A DNA stretch of 64,000 nt from an uncultured Flavobacteriaceae bacterium (GTDB lineage: Bacteria; Bacteroidota; Bacteroidia; Flavobacteriales; Flavobacteriaceae): the NCBI GenBank assembly GCA_947493535.1, contig CANLRK010000003.1, positions 124,001-188,000 of the forward strand, read 5' to 3'. The translations under genes and the position numbers were made by a program. Positions 18,244 through 26,855 of this stretch are shown here, piece by piece (positions within the stretch are counted from its first letter, which is position 1; every line of letters starts with the position of its first letter). The notes below the pieces were generated by a model that saw nothing but the letters and a program-made list of their open reading frames with translations, was not told where the DNA came from and did not search any database.

Positions 18244-18873
18244 ATGCGAAAAGAAATACAAGAATTAGTAGATAAAGGTGAAATGCTTCCGTTAATGGAA
18301 GAGTTTTATACAATTCAAGGAGAAGGTTATTACAAAGGTACAGCTGCCTATTTTGTACGAATTGGTGGTTGTGATGTTGGTTGCCATTGGTGTGATGTTA
18401 AAGAAAGCTGGGATGCAGATTTGCATCCGCCTACTGCTACAAAAACTATTGCAGAAAATGCAGCAAAATACTCTGATACGGTTGTGGTAACAGGAGGGGA
18501 GCCTTTAATGTGGGATATGAATCCATTAACCAGTGCTTTAAAAGAAAAAGGGGCAAAAACACATATAGAAACCTCTGGAGCATATGCCTTATCTGGTACT
18601 TGGGATTGGATATGCTTATCGCCTAAAAAAACTAAGTTGCCTACACAAGAGGTTTGTGATGTTGCTCATGAGTTAAAAGTAATTATTTACAATAAGCACG
18701 ATTTTAAATTTGCCGAAGAGCAAGCCGCAAGAGTAGGGAAAGATTGTATTTTATTTATACAACCAGAATGGAGTAAGAAAGATGAAATGATACCACTTAT
18801 GGTGGAGTATGTAATGAAAAATCCTAAATGGAAAATGTCATTACAAACACATAAATATATGAATATTCCGTAA
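18244..18873 (+). CDS. queE: 7-carboxy-7-deazaguanine synthase (radical SAM)
   Basis: Start chosen at MRKEIQELVDKGEMLPLMEEFYTIQGEGYY (18244), because a -7 box lies inside the longer track ORF. The radical SAM cluster motif Cx3Cx2C is in GGCDVGCHWCDVKESW. VVTGGEPLMW and HIETSGAYALSG are conserved in QueE. It contracts 6-carboxytetrahydropterin to 7-carboxy-7-deazaguanine for queuosine in tRNA. Length ~209 residues is normal. The other queuosine genes are not adjacent. Confidence 0.93.
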   Translation: MRKEIQELVDKGEMLPLMEEFYTIQGEGYYKGTAAYFVRIGGCDVGCHWCDVKESWDADLHPPTATKTIAENAAKYSDTVVVTGGEPLMWDMNPLTSALKEKGAKTHIETSGAYALSGTWDWICLSPKKTKLPTQEVCDVAHELKVIIYNKHDFKFAEEQAARVGKDCILFIQPEWSKKDEMIPLMVEYVMKNPKWKMSLQTHKYMNIP

Positions 18874-18876
18874 ACT

Positions 18877-19584
18877 TTATTGAGGTAGCGTTAAGCGTGC
18901 TAAGAAATCATAATGTTCTCCTTCAGCACTTAGTTCGCAATGTAAGCCGTTTGCATGACAAGCGTTTTGTAAGGTGTTATAATCAAGGTACAACCAATCA
19001 AAATTTGTTGAGGTTTGCCCTTTGTAGCTCATAGTGAATTCTACTTCTCCATAATACTCGTTTGGGTTTACCCAAAAACCTCCTTCTTCATCTTTGTCAA
19101 ACATATAGGAAATGTCAGAGGAGTCTACCAATATTTGCCCGTTAGGAGTAAGTAAGTTTTTTAGGTGTTGTAAAAATAAATTGATACGCTCTAATTTACC
19201 ACAAAGTCCAATACCATTCATAAGTAATAGTATCGTATCGTACTTTTCTTTTATCTCAAAGAGTTTTTTTTGTTGTACATTTTTTACACCTCTTTGTTTA
19301 CATACATCAACAGCTCCTTTTGAAATATCTATAGCGGTAACGGAAAGTTTTTTTACATTTTGTAAGTATAAACTATGCCCGCCAGCCCCGCAACCTACAT
19401 CCAACACATTTCCTTTGGCTAACTGAAGTGCTTTTTGTTCTATGGCTGGCATATCATTATAGGCTCTAAAAAGGTAAGGAAGTGGCATTTCATCTGCTTC
19501 AGAAATGGTAGATTCTGTAATAATATCTTCAGTATATAAACCATTGAAGTAATCTAACAGGGCATTACCTAATATATCAGCCAT
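18877..19584 (-). CDS. Class I SAM-dependent methyltransferase
   Basis: 235 residues. Motif I is VLDVGCGAGGHSLYLQ, followed by VTAIDISKGAVDVCKQRG and LLMNGIGLCGKLERINLFLQHLKNLLTPNGQILVDSSD, a complete Rossmann methyltransferase core. The substrate is unknown; no methyltransferase subfamily is obvious. It converges on queE (3 bases between stops) and is divergent from the YkgJ-like gene. Confidence 0.85.
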   Translation of the reverse strand: MADILGNALLDYFNGLYTEDIITESTISEADEMPLPYLFRAYNDMPAIEQKALQLAKGNVLDVGCGAGGHSLYLQNVKKLSVTAIDISKGAVDVCKQRGVKNVQQKKLFEIKEKYDTILLLMNGIGLCGKLERINLFLQHLKNLLTPNGQILVDSSDISYMFDKDEEGGFWVNPNEYYGEVEFTMSYKGQTSTNFDWLYLDYNTLQNACHANGLHCELSAEGEHYDFLARLTLPQ

Positions 19585-19632
19585 AGTAGTATCTTTGTAC
19601 GCTAAATGCGTGATGTTAATAATAAATTAGTG

Positions 19633-20130
19633 ATGAAAGATTTTTTAGAACAACTTCCAAAACTTGCCAAAGATACACATATCGAAAACAAAAAGTTTTT
19701 TAAAAAACTAAAAAAGCATCCGCCTAAAAATTTAGATTATATCATGCAAGATTTGCACGAAGAGCAATTTGAAAATACCGATTGCTTAACTTGTGCGAAT
19801 TGTTGTAAAACAACAAGCCCTATTTTTACTGATAAAGATATTGCACGTATTGCAAAACATTTTAAAATGAAAGAACATCAATTTGTAAGTACTTATTTGC
19901 GAGTTGATGAAGATAATTTTCATGTATTAAAATCTTCTCCATGCACTTTTTTAGCCGAAGATAATTATTGTATGATTTATGATGTGCGTCCAAAAGCATG
20001 CAGAGAATACCCGCATACCGATAGAAGAAAGTTTCAAACTATACTAGATATAACACTTAAAAACACAGAAGTATGTCCCGCAGTATATCATATAGTTGAA
20101 AAAATGAAAACAACCATTAAAGTTCGTTAA
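19633..20130 (+). CDS. YkgJ-family cysteine cluster protein
   Basis: About 165 residues from MKDFLEQLPKLAKDTH. The Cys cluster includes DCLTCANCCKTTSP, SSPCTFLAEDNYCMIYDVRPKACREYP and EVCPAVYH, the layout of the CxxCxxCC (YkgJ) family, probably binding Zn or Fe-S. Function is not established. A -7 box TATCTTTG at 19590-19597 precedes both possible starts. Confidence 0.85.
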   Translation: MKDFLEQLPKLAKDTHIENKKFFKKLKKHPPKNLDYIMQDLHEEQFENTDCLTCANCCKTTSPIFTDKDIARIAKHFKMKEHQFVSTYLRVDEDNFHVLKSSPCTFLAEDNYCMIYDVRPKACREYPHTDRRKFQTILDITLKNTEVCPAVYHIVEKMKTTIKVR

Positions 20131-20184
20131 AAATACCTGTGAAAAGTTGTAACTTAGTGTGACTAATTTCTAGTAATTATATAG

Positions 20185-20991
20185 ATGGAGGTTATTGGTC
20201 ACCGTGGTTGTCGTGGGTTGTTTCCAGAAAATACTCTTGTAGCTTTTAAGGAGGCTATAAACCTTGGTGTGCGTAGCATTGAGTTTGATGTAGTGGTTTC
20301 TGGTGATAATCAAATTGTGGTGTCTCATGAGCCGTTTATGTCGCGCGTAACTTGTTTAAAACCAAACGGCGAAGAGCTTTCTTTAGCAGAAGATCAGCAG
20401 TATAATTTATTTCAAATGTCTTATGATAACATAAAGAGATTTGATTGTGGACTGAAACAAAACCCGAAATTTCCTAATCAAAAAGCTATAGCTTCATACA
20501 AACCGTTGCTAGCTGAAACTATTCGTTTTTGTGAAGCGTATAAGCCTTTAGCAATTACTTATGTTATTGAAATTAAGAGTGATTCAGAGCATTACGGGAA
20601 ATTTTATCCTCAGCCTGAACAGTATGTGTCTTTAGTATTAAAAACCTTGAATGAATTTAATTTAAGGAGTAGGGTGATTTTAAAATCGTTTGATGTTACT
20701 ATTTTGAATGAAATATATAAGCAAGTTCCTGAGCAACAAATGTCTTTGTTGATAAACAGAGATGAAACTATTGAACAAAAGCTAAAACTACTAACTTTTA
20801 CACCTCAAATATTAGGACCTTATTTTAAGTTGTTAAATGAGTATGAAGTGAAAGAATATAAAGATAGAGGATTTTTAATCTACCCATGGACGGTTAATAA
20901 AATTACCAATATTGAAAAAGTACTAGCGTTAGATATTGATGGTATAATAACAGATTATCCTGATAGAATTTTTTCGTTACTCATACAATAA
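20185..20991 (+). CDS. Glycerophosphodiester phosphodiesterase family protein
   Basis: 268 residues of the GDPD TIM barrel. The N-terminal catalytic motif GHRGCRGLFPENTLVAFKEAINLGVRSIEFDVVVSGDNQIVVSHEP carries the HR...E...ExD...H residues. The C-terminal YPWTVN and DGIITDYPD are typical. No signal peptide, so probably a cytoplasmic enzyme that releases glycerol 3-phosphate from deacylated phospholipids. The final 15 bases overlap the end of the convergent NamZ-like gene. Confidence 0.92.
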   Translation: MEVIGHRGCRGLFPENTLVAFKEAINLGVRSIEFDVVVSGDNQIVVSHEPFMSRVTCLKPNGEELSLAEDQQYNLFQMSYDNIKRFDCGLKQNPKFPNQKAIASYKPLLAETIRFCEAYKPLAITYVIEIKSDSEHYGKFYPQPEQYVSLVLKTLNEFNLRSRVILKSFDVTILNEIYKQVPEQQMSLLINRDETIEQKLKLLTFTPQILGPYFKLLNEYEVKEYKDRGFLIYPWTVNKITNIEKVLALDIDGIITDYPDRIFSLLIQ

Positions 20992-22212
20992 ATAAGCTTT
21001 TCTCATTTGGTTGTAATTGCGCAAATCATTTTGCCATGAAACTCTAATTTCTTCGACAGATTTACCAGATATGATTTGTTTTTGCAGGTTTTTAGTTCCT
21101 GCTAATTTGGTGAAAAAAATATTCCAAAATTTAGAATCATCGTTACTACTTTGCTTATAAGCTTTTATTAGCCATTCTAAATTTAATTGCTTTAGAGATT
21201 CGTGGTTTGATAAGTCAAACCCATAACAAATTTTATTTTCATGTTTCGGGTGTTTCGCACCTTCATTAGGTTTTGGTATAAAAAAGAATTCAGTTTTGTT
21301 TAAAAATGGCGATCCAAATAGTTGAAATTGTTTTTCAGTACCTCTTCCAACACTTACGTTTGTACCTTCAAAAAAACATAAGCTTGGATATAAATTAATA
21401 GCCACATCATTTGGTAAGTTTGGCGATGGTTTTATTGGTAAAGAATATGTTTTGTTTTTTGTATAGTTTTTGCAGGGTATTATAGTAATGGTACATTGTA
21501 TACCATTGTTTAACCAATGTTGTCCGTTTATCATAAGCGCATATTCACCAATAGTCATTCCGTGCACTACAGGTATAGGATGCATTCCTACAAAACTTTT
21601 GTGCTCAGGTTCTAAAATAGGGCCGTCAATGTAATGACCGTTAGGGTTGGGGCGATCCAGAATTAATAAAGGAATATTATTTTCGGCACAAGCTTCCATA
21701 ACATAGTGTAAAGAAGAAATATAAGTGTAAAATCGTGCACCAACATCTTGAATGTCAAAAATTATTAGGTCTAAATCACTTAACTGTTCTATGGAAGGTT
21801 TTTTATTTTTTCCGTAAATTGATACAATGTCAATTCCTGTTTTAGCATCTTTACCACTGGTTATGTGTTCGCCAGCATCAGCTTTACCTCTAAAACCATG
21901 TTCGGGAGCAAATACTTTTTTTACGGAAACCTGTAGTGAAAGGAGCGAGTCAACTAAATGGGTATGACCTTTCTTATTGAAAATAACACTGGTTTGATTG
22001 GCTACAACACCTATTTTTTTCTTTTGTAATAGAGGTAAGTATTCGTTTAGCTGATTTGCTCCAACGATAATAGAATTGTCTTCAGCTGTTTTTAATGTTT
22101 TTGCCTGTGGTGTTTTTTCATTTTTTTGCGACTGGCAACTTCCTAATGAAAAAAGTGAAACTAAAACGATTAAAAATGTATTTTTGAGGTGAATTGTAAT
22201 AAAATTGCACAT
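20977..22212 (-). CDS. DUF1343 / NamZ-type exo-beta-N-acetylmuramidase lipoprotein
   Basis: 411 residues. Signal peptide with lipobox LGSC (Cys ~27). The body matches DUF1343: GVVANQTSVIFNKKGHTHLVDSLL, KKVFAPEHGFRGKADAGEHITSGKD, LIFDIQDVGARFYTYISSLHYVMEAC, LDRPNPNGHYIDGPILEPEHKSFVGMHPIPVVHGMTIGEYA. NamZ (former YbbC/DUF1343) removes MurNAc from peptidoglycan fragments, which suits muropeptide recycling at the envelope. The ATG shares base 22212 with the divergent permease start. Confidence 0.9.
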   Translation of the reverse strand: MCNFITIHLKNTFLIVLVSLFSLGSCQSQKNEKTPQAKTLKTAEDNSIIVGANQLNEYLPLLQKKKIGVVANQTSVIFNKKGHTHLVDSLLSLQVSVKKVFAPEHGFRGKADAGEHITSGKDAKTGIDIVSIYGKNKKPSIEQLSDLDLIIFDIQDVGARFYTYISSLHYVMEACAENNIPLLILDRPNPNGHYIDGPILEPEHKSFVGMHPIPVVHGMTIGEYALMINGQHWLNNGIQCTITIIPCKNYTKNKTYSLPIKPSPNLPNDVAINLYPSLCFFEGTNVSVGRGTEKQFQLFGSPFLNKTEFFFIPKPNEGAKHPKHENKICYGFDLSNHESLKQLNLEWLIKAYKQSSNDDSKFWNIFFTKLAGTKNLQKQIISGKSVEEIRVSWQNDLRNYNQMRKAYLLYE

Positions 22213-23468
22213 TGAACTTTGAATTATTTATAGCGAAACGAATTATAGCCGCAAAGCAGTATAAAAGTAATGTATCCTCTCCAATAATAAAAATTGCAGT
22301 GCTGGCAATTGCATTAGGAATGATTATGATGCTTATAGCTGTTGCCGCTGGAGTAGGGTTGCAAGAAAAAATTCAAGAAAAAGTAGCCGCTTTTAATGGG
22401 CACATAATCATTTCGAAATATGATACCAATACCTCTGATGTTTCTGCTAAACCTATTAGTTTACATCAAGATTTTTACCCAAAGTTTACCGCTGTTTCTG
22501 GTATAAAATATTTACAACCTGTTGCTAGTAAGGCTGGTATTATACGTACAGAAAATGATTTTGAAGGGGTAACTTTAAAGGGGGTTGGTAAAGAGTATAA
22601 TTGGACCTATTTTACAGATTTTTTAACTCAAGGACAACTGCCTAATGTTAACGATGCAAGAGAAAATAATCAAGTATTAATTTCTGAATACTTGGCAAAT
22701 AGATTAGGGTTTAAGTTGGGTGATACTGTAGTGACTCACTTTCCTAAAAAAGACTTAGAAAAACTCCCCAACACTAGAAATTTTAAAATTGTTGGATTGT
22801 ATAATTCAGGTTTTCAAGATTTTGATAAAACAGTTATTGTTGCAGATATACGTCATATACAGCGTATGAATAAATGGGAAAAAAATGAATATAAAGAATA
22901 TACCCAAGTAGGAAGCTTTGAAGTGTTTTTAGATAATTTTGATGAATTAGACTTAAAGGCAAAAGAAATCTATCAAAATACCGATTCATTTTTAAAAGTA
23001 ACTTCTATAAAAGACAAGTACTATACTATTTTTGAATGGATAAAAATTTTCGACTTCAATATTTATATTATCATTGGGGTAATGATATTAATTTCAGTAA
23101 TTAACATGAGTGTAATGTTGTTGGTGTTAATATTAGAAAAAACCAAGTTAATAGGTATGTTAAAAGGGCTAGGAGGAAACAATTGGAGTATCCGTAAAAT
23201 ATTTTTATACAATGCATCTTATATTGTATTGGTAGGGTTGTTTTGGGGTAATTTAATAGGTTTAAGCTTATTGTTTTTGCAAAAATATTTTAAGTTATTT
23301 CCTTTAGATCCTAGCAGCTATTATGTTACAGAAGTACCTGTATATATTAACCTATGGTATATATTAGCTTTAAATATTGGAACCTTTTTAATTTGTTTTT
23401 TACTGTTGTTGATACCTTCACAAATCATTACTAAAATATCACCAGTTAAAGCTATTCGTTTTGAGTAA
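22212..23468 (+). CDS. FtsX/LolE-type ABC transporter permease
   Basis: 418 residues: first transmembrane helix at ~25-48 (IIKIAVLAIALGMIMMLIAVAAG), a ~220-residue periplasmic MacB-like domain, then three helices near the C-terminus (FNIYIIIGVMILISVINMSVMLLV, LVGLFWGNLIGLSLLF, LALNIGTFLICFLLLLI). The N-terminus NFELFIAKRIIAAKQ is the usual family start, so the TTG at 22212 is taken as real. Likely acts in lipoprotein release or envelope transport, but no ATPase is adjacent. Confidence 0.87.
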   Translation: MNFELFIAKRIIAAKQYKSNVSSPIIKIAVLAIALGMIMMLIAVAAGVGLQEKIQEKVAAFNGHIIISKYDTNTSDVSAKPISLHQDFYPKFTAVSGIKYLQPVASKAGIIRTENDFEGVTLKGVGKEYNWTYFTDFLTQGQLPNVNDARENNQVLISEYLANRLGFKLGDTVVTHFPKKDLEKLPNTRNFKIVGLYNSGFQDFDKTVIVADIRHIQRMNKWEKNEYKEYTQVGSFEVFLDNFDELDLKAKEIYQNTDSFLKVTSIKDKYYTIFEWIKIFDFNIYIIIGVMILISVINMSVMLLVLILEKTKLIGMLKGLGGNNWSIRKIFLYNASYIVLVGLFWGNLIGLSLLFLQKYFKLFPLDPSSYYVTEVPVYINLWYILALNIGTFLICFLLLLIPSQIITKISPVKAIRFE

Positions 23469-23511
23469 TTAAAGTAAGTTACTTGCTAAATAAGTTTTCA
23501 CTACTTTTGCA

Positions 23512-23519
23512 TCCGCAAT
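23512..23519 (+). promoter_or_regulatory. -7 element TACTTTTG upstream of the PLP-dependent synthase
   Basis: TACTTTTG fits TAnnTTTG, 10 bases before the ATG. A TTG exists at 23483-23485, but the spacing of 26 is longer than the usual range. Confidence 0.4.
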
Positions 23520-23529
23520 TAAGAAAATT

Positions 23530-24510
23530 ATGGAGTACGCAGAAAATATATTAGAAACAATAGGTAACACACCTTTAGTAAAATTAAATAAAATTACAGC
23601 AGAACTACCGTGCTTAGTTTTAAGTAAATACGAAACTTTTAATCCAGGTAACTCGGTTAAAGATCGTATGGCTTTAAAAATGATTGAAGATGCTGAAGCA
23701 GATGGACGTCTAAAGCCAGGAGGAACTATTATTGAAGGAACTTCCGGAAACACAGGTATGGGGTTGGCTTTAGCGGCTATTGTAAAAGGGTATAAGTGTA
23801 TTTTTGTAATTAGTGATAAGCAATCAAAAGAAAAAATGGATATTCTACGTGCTGTTGGTGCAGAGGTAGTGGTTTGTCCTACAGATGTTGAACCAGAAGA
23901 TCCTCGTAGTTATTATTCGGTATCTAAGCGTTTAGGAGAAGAAACACCAAACTCATGGTATGTAAATCAGTATGATAACCCTAGTAACGCCGCTGCTCAT
24001 TATGAAAGTACTGGGCCAGAAATTTGGAAACAAACAGAAGGTAAAATAACACACTTTGTTGTAGGAGTAGGTACAGGCGGAACAATTTCAGGAGTAGGAA
24101 AATATCTAAAAGAACAAAACCCGAATATTAAAATTTGGGGTGTTGATACTTACGGATCGGTTTTTAAAAAATACCATGAAACAGGTATTTTTGATGAAAA
24201 CGAAATTTATCCATATGTAACTGAAGGAATAGGAGAAGATATTTTACCAGAAAATGTAAACTTTGATATTATTGACGGATTTACAAAGGTAACCGATAAA
24301 GATGCGGCAGTATACACACAAAAATTAGCGAAGGAAGAAGGAATGTTTTTGGGTAATTCAGCTGGGGCAGCTGTAAAAGGATTGTTGCAGTTAAAAGATA
24401 AGTTTACAAAAGATGATGTTGTGGTAGTGTTGTTTCACGATCACGGGAGTCGTTATGTAGGAAAAATGTTTAACAATGATTGGATGAGAAAAATGGGGTA
24501 CATTGAGTAG
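23530..24510 (+). CDS. PLP-dependent cystathionine beta-synthase / cysteine synthase family enzyme
   Basis: 326 residues, fold-type II. The PLP Lys is in NPGNSVKDRMALKMIEDAE, the phosphate cup in EGTSGNTGMGLALAA and GVGTGGTISGVGKYL. Many segments (RLKPGGTIIEGTSGNTG, MDILRAVGAEVV, PNSWYVNQYDNPSNAAAHYESTGPEI) resemble the catalytic core of eukaryotic cystathionine beta-synthase more than O-acetylserine sulfhydrylase. There is no heme domain and no C-terminal CBS pair. Either cysteine synthesis or transsulfuration is possible. Confidence 0.88.
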   Translation: MEYAENILETIGNTPLVKLNKITAELPCLVLSKYETFNPGNSVKDRMALKMIEDAEADGRLKPGGTIIEGTSGNTGMGLALAAIVKGYKCIFVISDKQSKEKMDILRAVGAEVVVCPTDVEPEDPRSYYSVSKRLGEETPNSWYVNQYDNPSNAAAHYESTGPEIWKQTEGKITHFVVGVGTGGTISGVGKYLKEQNPNIKIWGVDTYGSVFKKYHETGIFDENEIYPYVTEGIGEDILPENVNFDIIDGFTKVTDKDAAVYTQKLAKEEGMFLGNSAGAAVKGLLQLKDKFTKDDVVVVLFHDHGSRYVGKMFNNDWMRKMGYIE

Positions 24511-24533
24511 TGCTGTTTTTTAAACGAATACAT

Positions 24534-24567
24534 AAAACCCTGTGTTGAATTTTCAACATAGGGTTTT
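24534..24567. terminator. Bidirectional intrinsic terminator
   Basis: AAAACCCTGTGTTGAA and TTCAACATAGGGTTTT form a 16-bp stem with one G-U pair and a 2-base nominal loop, flanked by A and T runs. It separates the convergent PLP-enzyme and M24 peptidase genes. Confidence 0.88.
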
Positions 24568-24571
24568 TAAA

Positions 24572-25249
24572 TTAAAAGAGTAGCTGTTCATAAAAACCAC
24601 CAATTTCTAATGCAGTATTAACAAAGTGAATTTCATAAATCCAGAACCGCTCTTTGCCAAATTTATCTTTTTCGCACATTAACTGATGATTGTTTGGATG
24701 GATATAATTAATATGAGTTTCACCAAGCAACTTCTCGTGAGGAAAATCACCAATTAAATGCCCACAATGTTCATTACCGTAATCCCAGCCATATTTAGCA
24801 GCTAATTTTTGTGTGTAAGCATAAAAGTCAGCTCCTGTGAGCTCATTTTTGTGTGTCATAAAAAAATGCTTACCCTCTTGCCAAGCAGTAGCAACATCTT
24901 GCTGTAATTGGATTTTTTTTTGGTTATTACCTAAAACATATGTCCTGCCAATATCGGCTTCCCATTCTTCAAATACAGGTCCGAAGTCAAAAAAAACAAT
25001 GTCGTCTTCTTGAATTGTTAAATTTGGAGGATTTTCTCTATAGGGTAAAAGCGTGTTTTTACCAGCACGCACTATACGTTTATGCCAAAATTTTTTTATA
25101 CCAAAAAGTTCAAATGCCAGCTGAAAAACTTCGTTATTTAATTCTTTTTCAGTTTTCCCTGCCAAAACAAGATTTCGTAATTCTAATTGATTAAAGAGAA
25201 GTGTGGCTTTTTTTTCTGCTGCGATAAGGTTTTGTAATACAGATGTCAT
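24572..25249 (-). CDS. M24-family metallopeptidase (Xaa-Pro dipeptidase-like), short form
   Basis: 225 residues, only the pita-bread domain. Metal-binding acidic residues are visible in DDIVFFDFGPVFEEWEADIGRTYVLG (two Asp), His in EHCGHLIGDFPHE, and the Glu in FWIYEIHFVN. The typical N-terminal creatinase domain is absent. It is a predicted aminopeptidase or dipeptidase; some M24 proteins are non-peptidases, so the substrate is open. Confidence 0.83.
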   Translation of the reverse strand: MTSVLQNLIAAEKKATLLFNQLELRNLVLAGKTEKELNNEVFQLAFELFGIKKFWHKRIVRAGKNTLLPYRENPPNLTIQEDDIVFFDFGPVFEEWEADIGRTYVLGNNQKKIQLQQDVATAWQEGKHFFMTHKNELTGADFYAYTQKLAAKYGWDYGNEHCGHLIGDFPHEKLLGETHINYIHPNNHQLMCEKDKFGKERFWIYEIHFVNTALEIGGFYEQLLF

Positions 25250-25336
25250 ATATAGGTGTTCATTGTGTATAAAATTATGCTTAGCTAAGTTAGTTTTTTC
25301 TGTTTATATACTAATGAAAAATTGTAACTTAGAGAA

Positions 25337-26604
25337 ATGCAAGAAGATTTTTTACATTTCATATGGCAATATCAAAAGTTTTCAACAGCTAACTTAACTA
25401 CGGTGTGTGGTAAGCCTATTCAGGTAATTACTGTAGGAGCTCATAACGTAAATTCAGGGCCAGATTTTTTTAATTCAAAAATTAATATAGATAATCAATT
25501 ATGGGTAGGAACTGTAGAGTTACATATTAAAGCATCTGATTGGTATGTACATAAACATCAACATGATTCAGCTTATTCAAATGTTATTTTACATGTAGTT
25601 TGGGAAGCTAATGATAGAATATATGATAGTCATGAAAATGAAATAGTAACATTAGAGCTTAAATCTATTGTTGATGTTTCTTTATTACAGAAATATAAAA
25701 AGTTAATAGCTCAAAAGAGCTGGATAAATTGCGAAAATGAAATACATACGGTAGGCTCCTTTACGATATCTAACTGGAAAGAGAAGTTGTTAATTAATAG
25801 GTTGCAGCGTAAAGCAGAATTTCTTGAAGAATTACTTTGTAAATCACAAAATAACTGGGAGGAAGTATTGTTTATAATGTTAGCAGAAAGTTTTGGACTA
25901 AAAATTAATGCTAATCAGTTTAAATTAATGGCAGAAAGTATTTCGTTTAGCGTTTTAAAAAAAGAACGTGTTAATAGAACAAATTTAGAGGCTTTATTTT
26001 TTGGGCAATCAAATCTATTAGCAGGAAACGAGGTTGATAGCTATTATGATGAGTTAAAAAAGACTTACACTTATTTGAAACAAAACATGGGCTAAAAAAT
26101 AGTTTGGTAAAATTAGATTTCTTTAGATTAAGACCAGCAAATTTCCCAACAATACGCTTATCTCAATTAGCTTCTTTGTATAGTGAAAATCAAAACTTGT
26201 TTTCAAAAATAATTGTTACTAATCAAATTAAGGATTTGTATAAAGTTTTAACAGTATCGGCATCTGACTATTGGGATATACATTACACATTTGGTAATAG
26301 CTCTATTAAAAGAAAGAAAGTGTTGAGTGAATCTTTTGTTAATGTGCTTATTATTAACACAGTAATTCCTTTAAAATATGCATATGAGAAGAGTTTAGGG
26401 AGTAACGAATTTGAAAAAACAATGAGCTTATATGCAGCTTTAAAGAGCGAAAACAATTCTATAGTAAATAATTTTAAAGAGTTAGAGGTGTCAGCCGAAT
26501 CAGCATTAGATTCTCAGGCGTTAATAGAACTTAAAACACAGTATTGCGACAAGCACAAGTGTTTGCATTGTGAAATAGGAAATAAATTATTGAATACGTT
26601 ATAA
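25337..26604 (+). pseudogene. DUF2851 family gene broken by a -1 frameshift
   Basis: Two track ORFs (25337-26095, 252 residues, and 26104-26604, 166 residues) are the two parts of one DUF2851 protein, normally about 420 residues. The first has MQEDFLHFIWQYQKF, NSGPDFFNSKI and ELHIKASDWYVHKHQHD; the second has FFRLRPANFPTIRLSQLASLY and the terminal CDKHKCLHCEIGN. The frame change falls in the run AACAAAACATGGG near 26081-26086: adding one A gives YLKQKHGLKNSLVKLDFFRLRP without interruption. A sequencing error, a real mutation or recoding are all possible. Function of the family is unknown. Confidence 0.85.
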
Positions 26605-26625
26605 AATTAGTATTTTGCATTCTTT

Positions 26626-26853
26626 ATGAAAATGATAAACAACTTAAAATATTTTTTTGAAAAACATGGTTTTGCCGTGTCATCACGGTTAGCAGATCGA
26701 TTGGGTATGCGAGCAAAAAATGTTAGGTTGTTTTTTATTTATCTAACATTTGCAACATTAGGGGTGTCTTTTGCAATATATTTAACTACAGCGTTCTTAT
26801 TAAAGTTAAAAGATTTGGTTTATACCAAACGCTCCTCTGTATTTGATTTGTAA
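26626..26853 (+). CDS. PspC-domain small membrane protein
   Basis: 75 residues. An N-terminal basic/amphipathic segment (LKYFFEKHGFAVSSRLADRLGMRAKNVRLFFIYLTFATLG) leads into one transmembrane helix (FFIYLTFATLGVSFAIYLTTAFLL), the pattern of short PspC-like proteins. It sits 21 bases after the DUF2851 gene and 2 bases before the channel gene, so all three probably share a transcript. Role unknown; PspC proteins elsewhere act in envelope stress. Confidence 0.75.
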   Translation: MKMINNLKYFFEKHGFAVSSRLADRLGMRAKNVRLFFIYLTFATLGVSFAIYLTTAFLLKLKDLVYTKRSSVFDL

Positions 26854-26855
26854 CT

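Noticed and set aside
26056-26062. Programmed -1 frameshift at A_AAA_AAG in DUF2851
   Set aside because: In frame and leading to the right phase, but slippage here would replace residues TYTYLKQ that look conserved; a missing A downstream explains the join better. Kept only as an alternative.
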